A DNA stretch of 64,000 nt from positions 298,754,150 through 298,818,149 of the forward strand of contig NC_064619.1 of assembly GCF_023898315.1 (NCBI RefSeq), given 5' to 3'. The translations under genes were made by a program, and so were the position numbers. Shown here one piece after another: positions 44,111 through 53,330 of this stretch (its first letter is position 1; each line of letters opens with the position of its first letter). The notes beneath the pieces are model-generated. The model saw nothing but the letters and a program-made list of their open reading frames with translations. It did not search any database and was not told the DNA's origin. The stretch comes from Schistocerca nitens. Lineage: Eukaryota > Arthropoda > Insecta > Orthoptera > Acrididae.

Positions 44111-45260
44111 CAGCTGCGCACAGCATCTCCAAAATGGGCATTGTACCAGCAGAGCTGTGATCTTGAGGCAACTAGGGCAATTGGCATTGTCCTGTCAATT
44201 GCAGGAATGGTGTGTGGGCTGGAAGCGCTGACGTCACCATCGGTTGTTATCAGCTCTGGCTGGTTGGATCGCCATGACAGGTGGCCGACCAAGGTCTAAC
44301 TTTCGGCTGGGGAGTGGTGTTCTTGTAATCAATGCGCTGCATATGTTGCATTGTGGTGAATAGCCCATCAATGAGGCTGAGATTCTTGTCAAGCAATTCT
44401 GCTTCATATGCGATCATTCCAAGTTCCAGCTGTGCAAGTAGTTTAACAATCCAAAGCGTCCTTAACGTGGTCTCTGACATCAGATTCGCGTACAATAATG
44501 TTTGTTGCTGATACCAGAGCTGAGATTGGGTTTTATCTGCTAGTTGTTTGTCATAGACTGCTTGACAAAGTTGTTGATCTGGTGTGTAAGATAGACACTG
44601 ATGCAAGGCTTATTTGGTGGCTGTATATTTGTTGTGCATGGGGGATGTGAGTATGACGTTGCTGTTGAAATTGGCATGCTTGACCAGGTAGCAGATCAAT
44701 GTCACAAACTTGGAGTTGTCGTCCAAAATTCCTAGCAATGCAAATAGACATTCTGCTGACACAAACCTCAGGGCTGATTGTTCCAGACAAGACAGTGATA
44801 GTTTGGGTTGGGAATCAAGTCCTCAAAACAATGCACAGGCTGTAAGAGGTCCTAGTATGGGAGTTGTGGAAAATGATATGATGGTGTCAGAATCCCTTGT
44901 GGTATGTTTGTCGATCCTATAATGGCGTATGTGTAGTGAAGAGGCTGGTGTCTTGTATCCTGCAAGATCGTCACGTTGTCGAGCCACTGCACCAGCATGG
45001 CTAGTGCAGGTGTTGCAACTGTCATGGGGTCAGTCGTGATGAACAAGAGCTGATCACTGGAATCCAGAGCTGTAGTAGATTGGTCTGAATTTCGCACCAA
45101 ATCTAATAATAGACCAGTCAATGGCGGCAATGGTGGCATGTCCAGAGATACGACGTCTTGCGAGGAAGCATGCATAATACTACACAGTTCAGATTTTAGC
45201 ACTGTTTGTTGGTTAAAGCAGTGATAAATTGGCGATGCACATCACTTGACGGAACCCATG
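44110..45260 (-). pseudogene. Gypsy 2 gag
   Basis: Minus frames at 45202-44852, 44790-44551, 44606-44250 and 44292-43984. Capsid-like LCQAVYDKQLADKTQSQLWY, a leucine-rich LRTLWIVKLLAQLEL and a terminal SQLCWYNAHFGDAVRSCQFP (C-x-y-H-x-x-F-G-x-x-A-x-x-C-x-x-P-C type) identify the gag of this gypsy lineage. The probable start is near 45260. Stops break it into four frames. Confidence 0.75.
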
Positions 45261-45633
45261 ATGTGCAGTGGCCTGAAGGAAGTGGTGTAAAAAGAGTAGA
45301 GTGAGATGGCTGCATTGTTAGTGCTCAGTAACTCGGAACGGAACGAAACGTTGTCGCAGGTCGCCATTGTGGTAGATTTCCCTAATTGGTTAATTAATGA
45401 CACGATATATATTAACAATTCTTAAAGCCGGGTTCACACACGCAACGAAAGTATCGCCACAAGTCAAGGCATTCTGAAGTGGCGCTGTGAGCTACCGTTC
45501 ACACAGGACGCCACAAATTCTTCGTAATTGCGCAGTTTGCAAAATGGCGTCACCTGTCTCAGCTGATTAAACGGGTGTACATATTACTAAATAAGATGTT
45601 TTGGAAACATAATAAATGTAAAATATTACTTAC

Positions 45634-45989
45634 CACAGTGTTTCTCGTCTCCCTTGTCTCGACTACATGTTTTAAGGACCGGTCTGCAGCTTCAAACCAA
45701 GCAAGGCTGGGTTTATAAATACCGTCTGTAGACGCACCACTCTTCAGTGATTTCAGTACTTTTTATGTTCATTCATGTAAGCATTTCGAATGCTTCGAAT
45801 TTTTAATTTTGTTGTAGCTACATCAATTCCAGGTACATATTCAGGTATACTGTTTACTATTTCAATTAATGCCGCATCTCTCAAATTTCTGTCTTTGTAT
45901 GATTCGCTTTTGTCGTTACAAAGGCATTCTCGTTCTTGATACCCCTCCAAGAATCTCATAATTATCACTGTTGACCACTTTTTCGACAT
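45634..45989 (-). pseudogene. MADF-domain protein exon of the outer Harbinger
   Basis: From ATG at 45989: MSKKWSTVIIMRFLEGYQER, then DRNLRDAALIEIVN, VATTKLKIRSIRNAYMNEHK. After a one-base frameshift near 45755 comes GIYKPSLAWFEAADRSL. This is the three-helix MADF DNA-binding fold. The exon closes with a GTAAGT splice donor at 45633-45628. Such small DNA-binding proteins accompany the transposase in Harbinger elements. Confidence 0.75.
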
Positions 45990-46136
45990 ATTAATAGCAA
46001 ATGCACAAACAAAAGCACTATTTGCGAACGAATACGCACTAGAAAGGTTTGAATCCAGCCGCGAGGTAGTAATCGAATGACGTTATTCGATTGTGGTGAA
46101 GGCAAAATGGCGCAACAAAGTAGAACCACAGTCTAA

Positions 46137-47021
46137 AGGCCCGTCCACACGCAACGATCTGTCTGTGCAAATGTCTGCGCACATCACATCTGCGCAGACA
46201 GATCGTTACGTGTGGACAGAAGATTTGCACCAACCTGAGGTGTGTGCAAACCTGGAAGTTGGAGTTGGAGGTTTGAGCGAAACCTCTCAAATCTGTGGGT
46301 TCAAACCACATCTGCGCAGACAAGTTGGAGCGTGTGGACAGGAGATCGCCGTAAATCTGGCGCGAAACAGATGTTTGCTCAGTCTGTGTTTGTATTTGTG
46401 CGCACAGGGCATTAAAATGGCTGTTACTCGTCAGTGTTCTCGAGAGTTTGTTAGTGAATTCATCGAAATATATAGAAACCACCCATGTATATGGAAGATT
46501 AAAAGTAAAGATTATAGTGACCGAGACAAAAAGACAGCACTATACAATGCTCTAATTGAAAAATTGCGGGCAGTTGACGCCTCGGCAAACAGTGAAACAG
46601 TAATAAAAAAAATAATAACATTCGTTGCGAACTGTTTACCGAAAAGTTTCGCCCTGCAAATCTCGCAGTAAATTTACGTGATAAAACTGCTTTCGCTTTA
46701 GCAGCCACTGTCTACACCATTTTGACTGCTTTCTGTTTCCTGTGGTTGGTCTGAACGTTTTTTGCAACACACGTTGTGAACACAGACCACAACAGCACTT
46801 CCTCCATTTCTATATTTCAAAATAACTGAATTAAATTTTTGACGTTTACGGCGAGCGTAGTCGCTTGCCACTGACATTTCTTTTCTACACCGACAGATGG
46901 CGGGCGAGTAGTAGATTGGGGTTTGTGTTGTGTGAACACACCACATTTGCAGCGATCTTTTGCATGTACAGACATCTGCGCCAATGTCTGCGCAGACAGA
47001 TCGTTGCGTGTGGACCGGGCT
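46137..47021 (+). mobile_element. PIF/Harbinger element with MADF gene (inner, nested)
   Basis: 885 bp. Inverted ends carry gtccacacgcaacgatctg at the left and its complement at the right, preceded by agg/agc variants. Perfect TAA duplication at 46134-46136 and 47022-47024. Subterminal tctgcgcagaca palindromes occur at both ends and are probable transposase or MADF binding sites (inferred). It carries its own MADF frame, in the opposite strand to the outer one. Confidence 0.92.
46417..46671 (+). pseudogene. MADF-domain protein of the inner Harbinger
   Basis: MAVTRQCSREFVSEFIEIYR followed by HPCIWKIKSKDYSDRDKKTA and LIEKLRAVD: the MADF pattern F..eFI..y..hPcLW....k.Y.dr..k..A. An A-run near 46606 shifts the frame; in the next frame NNIRCELFTEKF matches the following MADF helix. 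Without the shift the domain would be complete. Confidence 0.75.
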
Positions 47022-47273
47022 TAACATGTAGAACCAAGTTCAACTTTTTGTGGCGTGACAAAAGTTGCGCTTCTTAAATGGCGCCACCGAAAACTAGGAG
47101 TTCACACATGCAACTACAAAGTAACTGCAGTTCGCCATTCGCAGTGGCGATACTTTTGTTGCCTGTGTGAACCCGGCTTAAGCTGGCTATCGACTTGATA
47201 CGAGAAAGATTAGTGCTCACCCGTTTGTTTATTTAGTGTGTATACTGCGCTCGAAGTGCTTTGCTGCTAAGTA

Positions 47274-47555
47274 ATGGCGTCAAGTGTAAATGAAGTGGAA
47301 AGTAAACAGTTGCTTTCCGAAACGAACGAAGATCCTGATGTCGTCGCTGACTTTGAACCAGGAGCATGCAAAGAAAGCATGCTCGTCACGACAGATTCTT
47401 TTGAAGAACTGGAACAGGAAATGGACTCTAGTTTTGATGACAGACAGATGAAGGAAAGTACTACTAGTACCATTAGCGAAATTCAAGAGGAACTGCATGA
47501 CACAACTGTTCCGGAAGATTCAGCATCTGATGATGACAAGCTTAAAAATGATGTG
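47274..47555 (+). CDS. Mon1: MON1 exon 1 (vacuolar fusion protein MON1 homologue)
   Basis: 94 codons from ATG 47274 to a GTAAGT donor at 47556, phase 0. An in-frame TAA six bases upstream (47268-47270) supports this start. The peptide is acidic and Ser-rich (for example DSFEELEQEMDSSF), as expected for the disordered N-terminus of Mon1, which is poorly conserved. Identity comes from exon 2. Mon1 with Ccz1 is the guanine-nucleotide exchange factor that loads Rab7 onto late endosomes and autophagosomes. The region 47182-47273 should hold 5' UTR or core promoter. It lies right beside a Harbinger element. Confidence 0.72.
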
Positions 47556-47879
47556 GTAAGTGAGACATGCTGTTCAATTATGTTAACATTAGTTGACACA
47601 ACATTAAAGTAACTTACAAGTTACACATGAAATTCAGAGTGTATATACAATCCTTTTCATTTATGTCATGGAAGTTTCTACATTCAGTTATTTACTTCGG
47701 GTTACGGTGATGTACAACAGGATTTGTTAGTGTTATTAACTGTCTTCACTTCTAAATAATGCTAGAATCACTGTGGCAGAACTTGTATGTTATATTGTCA
47801 TAGATAATGTCTCTAATTATGAGTGAACACTTGCCTTCGTTTGTATATAATTTACAATCACGCTTTGTATGTTGCGTAA

Positions 47880-48510
47880 TTGTTCTGGTCTTCAGTCAAG
47901 TCTTTTCAACTCTGCATAACAGCTGCAACCTGTGCCCTTTTGAATCACATTAGGCCTACTGCAGTCAAGTTGTGGTCTCCCTCTATAATTTTTATGCCAC
48001 GGACTTCTTCCTTTGCCAAACTGACGACAGTTCCTTGATGTCTGTGTGTCCTATTGACTGACCTAGTCTTTTAGGCAGTTTGAGCCATAAGTTATTGATT
48101 CAATACCTCCTTATTAGTAATTCAATATACTGGAATAATATTCAGCATTCTTTTTTTTTTTTTTTTCCCACATTTGAAAAGCTTCTATTCTCTTATGGTG
48201 TGAACCATTTGTAGTCAATGTTTCATTTCCGTACGCAGATGCACGTCGTACAAATACATTCAGAAAATACTTCTTTACTTTTAAATTTATATTTGATGCT
48301 AACCAACCTCACTTTCATAGGTGTTTCTATCGTCAGTGTGCATTTTGTATATGCTCTACTTCATCTTGTCATCACGTAAATTGCTGTCTAAATAGCAGAA
48401 CTCATCTGCTACTGTTAATATCTCATTTCCTTATCTAATTCTCTCAGTATTGTCTGATTCTATTACCCTTCATTTTGCTTCAGTTGATATCCAGCTTGTA
48501 TCCTCTTTTC
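47880..48510 (-). pseudogene. Non-LTR RT C-terminal fragment
   Basis: Minus strand blocks: GNEILTVADEFCYLDSNL (family: YLGS.i), RIEAFQMWEKKKKRML after a weak KHWLQ region, TNKEVLNQ, and GDHNLTAVG near the end. These are the RT thumb and C-terminal features of an RTE/R1-like element. Heavily mutated; a T-run lies at about 48151-48168. Confidence 0.6.
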
Positions 48511-48514
48511 AATA

Positions 48515-49015
48515 CAGGGTCATTCCATATCAAATCACCCAATAAAAAATAAATTTTACACCCACCTCCTTAGATTTTCATGAAATTTGGCTCAAATAGT
48601 TCTAGTACCATCCTGACAACACCCGCAAATTTTTTTGCTGTATCTCTTATAGTTTTTTTTTTTTTTATAAATTTTTAAAGTTTTTGTTTTGTGTTTTCCG
48701 AACCTTCGGAAATGGTAAATTTAATTTGTATTCAAAACTTTAAAATTGCTTATCTTAAAAACTCTTTTAGATAACATCATGAATTTTTGCAGCAAGTTTA
48801 TTTATTATACGTATTTGAAGATAAAAATGATACTATTGAAATATATTAATATTTTCTATGAAAAAAAAATGTATTTTTTCTTTCTTTTTTTAACGGATGT
48901 TTTGTTTTATAAGAATTGCAATATCTAGAGTCTCAGACCTGATAGAATGCTCAAATTTGTTTTAATTTACTCTTCAACATATAGGCTACTTGATAAAACA
49001 AAAATAATGATGGCT
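48515..49015 (+). repeat. Left terminal inverted repeat of the 4-kb transposon
   Basis: Pairs with 52225-52510 in reverse complement. The best blocks are aatttttttgctgtatctc, aacggatgtt and tctagagtctcagacctga. It also has an AT-rich insert at about 48660-48890 that the right arm lacks. Confidence 0.82.
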
Positions 49016-49194
49016 TTTTAACATGTTTATTAATTATAGTAGATTACATTAGAATTATGTACAAAGATGGTGTACTTACGACACTTATGTATAACCCAAC
49101 TGATTGCTTGAAACATAGAATTTTTTGAGTAATTTTGTCTTTTTAATAAACATTAATGCTGATTAAACTGTTTTTCCACTTCATTCAAGAGCTT

Positions 49195-51900
49195 TCAGTT
49201 CTTTTGATAGTCTTTTTTGAAGTAATACATTCTTCCAGTGCCGCTTGATTGAGGTGCGTCTACTACACAGACTATGTGCTCCAAAGGCACTATGCAAGAA
49301 TCTTCTCTTTCAGGCCAATAAAATGATGCAGCTGGTCCTGAAGGATGTAGAAATAGAATTTCTGCATCTTCTTCATCATTGAATATTGTTTTTACCAGTC
49401 CAAAGTACCAGTTACCATCATAATTTGCAGCCACATAACTATTTATGGATGGTTCAACACGAACCCAATCAGAAGAAGAATGGAAAGAAAAGACTTAGGA
49501 GGGTTTTACACTATCTGTAGTCCTTCTAATTTCAAGGTTGTTTGTTGGAAGTGGTTTGGAGTTATGAAAACTTCTTGTTCCAGGAATGGTTCGGGTTGCT
49601 GAAAAACGTTTTTCTAGTTTTAACCATAGCAAATCAGTTTCTTTTTTGTCAATAAAGTGAAAATGAATGTTTTCAATATTTTTTTCACAAAACTTGTACA
49701 CATCGATTGCTGTCATTATTTGTTCTTCGTCTGAAAGCTGTAGACTGGCTTTCCTTAAAATTCTTTTAATAGTTCCTCCTAGGCCATCACAAATTGACTT
49801 CCCGTGACTTGTTGCAAAAAAAGAGGGTTGGGCCTTCAAATTAAAGTCTTCAAGTGTTCAGTCAAATTTTTAAAACTGTTTCTATTTTTATACTGCCCAG
49901 CACAACCATCTGTAAAGTAGTGAACTGAGTCAATGTCAGTATGATGTAATGACAGCCACTTTGTAATTTCTTTTTGTACAAAGTTAACAAAACCAGCGTC
50001 ATGTTCTTGCTCATCACTAATAAAGCAGTGGTTGGAAACAAAAACATTGTTTTCCTCATTTCGTAGAAAAACTCCAACTGGGTGTAGAGTACAACCACCT
50101 CTATTCCAGTGGTAACTTTGGATCTCATTTTGTATAACAAAGGAATAATTTTCACTGAAATCCATCACAATAATTGCTGTTTTAGGTGGTGGGTCTTCTT
50201 TCAATCTTTTAAAGGCTGCTGATTGGGATTTTGCTATAAACGAGTGTGGGGTGAGCTTTTCCAATGACCTAACCAATAAGGAAATGTAGTCTTCAACACT
50301 GATACTGTTTGATCATTTCTGCCCTGTCTGTGTTAACCCACTGACTGATTACAATTTCTTCTTCTAAATCATAATCTTCACTTAGTGCCGGCCGCGGTGG
50401 TCTAGCGGTTCTGGCGCTGCAGTCCGGAACCGCGGGACTGCTACGGTCGCAGGTTCGAATCCTGCCTCGGGCATGGGTGTGTGTGATGTCCTTAGGTTAG
50501 TTAGGTTTAAGTAGTTCTAAGTTCTAGGGGACTTATGACCTAAGATGTTGAGTCCCATAGTGCTCAGAGCCATTTGAACCATTTTCTTCACTTAGTTTTT
50601 CAGTTAAGTACTCAGTTAGTGCAGTATTTGCAGGACAGCTGTCACAATGATGTAGCATGCAGTTTTGGTTTTCTGTGTTGCACACAAGCATCTTAATTAG
50701 GTCTTTATAAGATTCTTCAATTTTCACAGCATCCAGTAATAGTTTAACATTCTGGTGGATACTGCATACACATACAGTGTGTGTGCCTGCAGCACCAGCA
50801 AGGATACACCATTTAGGTCTCAAGAAACAAAATTTTGAAAATCCTACTTCTACCTCGGGATTCTCCCATTTGGAAGAATAATAGAGTTCTCTCAAGTTAC
50901 GCAAAATGAGTGTTTTTTGCGTGTACACAGTTTTTTTGAACACTTACTTTGTCTTTTGTTCCAGGTAACACTCTGGAACTTTCATCCTTTTCGTAAAAAT
51001 CTGTTACAAGTCTTACTGTATTTTCAGAAAGAGTTTTACCTTTTTTTGGACCAGGAGTTTCCAAAATACCCTTTTGAGATTTTAGCTTTCTAGCTTGTCG
51101 CACCATGTACTCACTTACATTAAATTCTTTCATCACTTTATTTCGACTCCAAGAATCTGGAGCCAAGGTCAGAATCTGGATTTTTCTAGACCTCCCAACA
51201 GATGAAATCTTCTCTGTCATAAGAGAAATCATTACATCAAAATCCTTTGCTTTCTCAACCACACTTGTATCTTCTTCATCATCAGAACTTGGTGCATCAT
51301 ATTTTAATGCTTTTGAAACCGCCTTTTTTGCAGTCTTTTCAATACTGCTTACCTTCCTTTTAAAAATAAGACCCTTTACTTTGTTCTGACAAGCCATGAA
51401 GCTTTATCGGTGTTAAACCTAAATTATCAAGAGCAATGTTTGTTTGTACGAGGGATTCATTTCTGGATTCCAATGATTCTAATTCAACCATGACTTCATT
51501 ATCTGTTTCACTTTCATTGACTTCAACTCTTAATTTTTCCTCACAAAAGTTACGGCATGTTGAGCAAAGCTTTTGTCCAGGTTTTATACTAATATTTTTT
51601 GTCAGTAATTGTTTAGAAAGATCCAAGCCTACATTTCTCAACGATTTTTTGATGGGCTTTTTGTGTCTTTTAGTGGGCCTACACATGTTGTTTGATACTT
51701 TTCAAAAACATTTAAAAAGTAGTAGCTGTGGTGTGAACATATATTCTTAAATTCACACAGATCAATTCCAGATCGTAAGTGGATCAAATCTTTTTCTTCC
51801 TCACTCAATTCAGATACAGGTTGTAACTTCTTTGCAGGTGTGTAGGTTGTTTGGAAACAGATTTTTTAAATAACCCTACACTACAGGTTTGAATATCTGA
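49195..51900 (-). pseudogene. Transposase of unclassified long-TIR family, nearly complete
   Basis: Minus-strand frames in order. 51686-51360: nuclear-type basic start and Cys cluster KLCSTCRNFCEE. 51397-50897: coiled segment, then an HTH-like WSRNKVMKEFNVSEYMVRQA. 50943-50533: KWCILAGAAGTHTVCVC, HHCDSCP. 50276-49836: SFIAKSQSAAFKRL, AIIVMDFSENYSF, HYFTDGCAGQYKN. 49839-49495: FATSHGKSICDGLGGTIKR, then RTIPGTRSFH. 49434-49195: GNWYFGLV end. Asp in MDFSENY, Asp in FTDGCAG and Asp in ICDG are candidate catalytic residues of an RNase H-like DDD/E core (inferred). The family recurs in insects, but I cannot name its superfamily. A SINE and a few frameshifts interrupt it. Confidence 0.78.
50387..50584 (+). 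repeat. tRNA-SINE (family A) in the transposase gene
   Basis: Complete copy: gccgcggtggtctagcgg head, B box ggttcgaatcctgcc, tail ttaggttagttaggtttaag, end catttgaaccat. Flanked by tcttcacttagt at 50375-50386 and 50585-50596. Confidence 0.93.
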
Positions 51901-52224
51901 CATACTGATTTCACTTTTGGTCTGATTACTGTTCTGGTTACTTTTATAGGATATTGGAAAATAATCTCTGTAAACTAAGTAACAGTACTTACTGAAAGTT
52001 TGAATAAACTTAATAAAATACTATCCAAGCACTATTTAACACTGTAATAATTTTTTACTTCAAAACACAGGAGTAACAAAACAAAATCCAAGCGTACATT
52101 GTTACTCCAAGAGGACAAAAACTTATTTTTGGTGTCTAAGTCACTTGGTACTTTTTATTTTTAAAATATAATTAATATTATTTTAAAAATTAGATAACTA
52201 CTAAACAGGTTAAAAAGCCAGCAT

Positions 52225-52510
52225 AATTTTTCTTTTATCTAATAGCCTATACAATTAAGAGTATTTTAAAACAAATTTGAGCTTTCTATCAGGTCTGAGA
52301 CTCTAGATATTGCAGTTTTTGTAAAACTAAACATCCGTTAGCTTAAAAAGAAGAAGAAGAAGAAGAAGAAGAAGCAACTATAAGAGATAGAGCAAAAAAA
52401 TTTTACAAGTTCTTTCAGGATGATAAAAGAAGTAATTGTACCAAGTTTCATCAACATCTGACATGGTTGGTGTCAAGGCCTGGGTGACTTTTTACCGGAA
52501 TTGCTTATTC
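52225..52510 (-). repeat. Right terminal inverted repeat of the 4-kb transposon
   Basis: Reverse complement of the left arm, with a (gaa)n run at about 52347-52374 in place of the left arm's AT-rich insert. Confidence 0.82.
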
Positions 52511-52559
52511 AAGGTATGGTCAGTCTTTTTGCTATTAAAGAAGTATTGTGGAAGGTAGC

Positions 52560-53330
52560 ATTTGGAATTTGTTCCGCTATTGATGAAAATTCCAGCTAAG
52601 CTTTCTCCATGAGGTGCTGTGCTTTGACACATGACGTCATGAATATGGCAGAAATGGCTACTTCCAGCATATGCAAAATGACAGTGGTGTCACTACATAC
52701 CCATGCCAACAAAAGCGAACAAAAATAAAATGAAACTAACAAAATGACTATGGAAAATTGGGCTTTTAGGGCGGGGACAACAATTAAGATATCACACCAT
52801 CCCCACACAAATACTACCCGAAAAATTTAAATTAGAGAAGTCTGCTGTACCAACAAAACCACGAGACTCTGACATTTCCCTTGACCTATATAGCTCAACT
52901 GTAGCTACAGATACCAAAAAAACCAACATCTGCAACTCCGAAAAGTGGGACCAAAACCAACAACTCAAAAACCCAAATACCCAATATTCACTACATCAGT
53001 TGAAACGCAACCTACCTACTATAAATATACAACACACACAACATCACAATTACTGTAGAAGAAAACCAGAACAAAAATTAATTACCAACAAAAGCCTCCA
53101 GCAGTACCAGCAGGATTGAATCAAATCTTCGGTTTAGGAAAGAAATTAAACAGCACAATTCTACCACATTCGATCACCAGTCACAGCTGTCAATTATAAA
53201 TTTTCACCAATCACCAGAAATTTTATCTCCACCAAGTTGTATCTCAGTCCTAGGTAATTGCATTGATGAATTAGTCACCCAACCCAGTTGACATAATCTG
53301 CCTCTCTGAACACCATGTGACCACTGGTAT
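52560..53330 (+). mobile_element. Older, A/C-rich non-LTR fragment
   Basis: Mostly unrecognised A/C-rich DNA, but at about 53280-53330 it encodes VDIICLSEHHVTTGIG, the same endonuclease block that recurs as IDIPCLSEHHIVTDM at about 53523-53565 in the younger element. This indicates an older copy of a related element into which, or beside which, the younger one inserted. Similar A/C-rich sequence at 56600-56880 may be its other half. Confidence 0.5.

Larger units (their letters stand above)
36790..45260 (-). mobile_element. Ty3/gypsy retrotransposon 2, split by a CR1-like element
   Basis: Gag (45260-44110) and protease (44110-43500) lie right of the CR1-like insertion. RT end, RNase H and integrase (38990-36790) lie left of it, all minus strand and in correct order. 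Frames are broken throughout and most of RT is missing. No LTR was found on either side. Confidence 0.85.
45426..47178 (-). mobile_element. PIF/Harbinger element with MADF gene (outer)
   Basis: Inverted termini of about 36 bp, agccgggttcacac at 45426 and gtgtgaacccggct at 47178, with few mismatches over the 36. Perfect TAA target duplication at 45423-45425 and 47179-47181. It contains a minus-strand MADF exon but no transposase, and a second Harbinger element inserted at 46137-47021. Its right end is 95 bp before the MON1 start codon. Confidence 0.92.
48515..52510 (-). mobile_element. 4-kb DNA transposon with long terminal inverted repeats
   Basis: Left end starts cagggtcattccatatc at 48515. 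The right end is degenerate but still carries the complement of atttgg.tc, catcctga and tttttttgctctatctc. Inner TIR parts (agagtctcagacctgatag, gctcaaatttgttttaa) are at about 48925-48965 and 52270-52320. The arms are thus several hundred bp. Between them lies a minus-strand transposase in pieces. The outermost right bases are mutated, so the target duplication is unknown. Confidence 0.85.
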
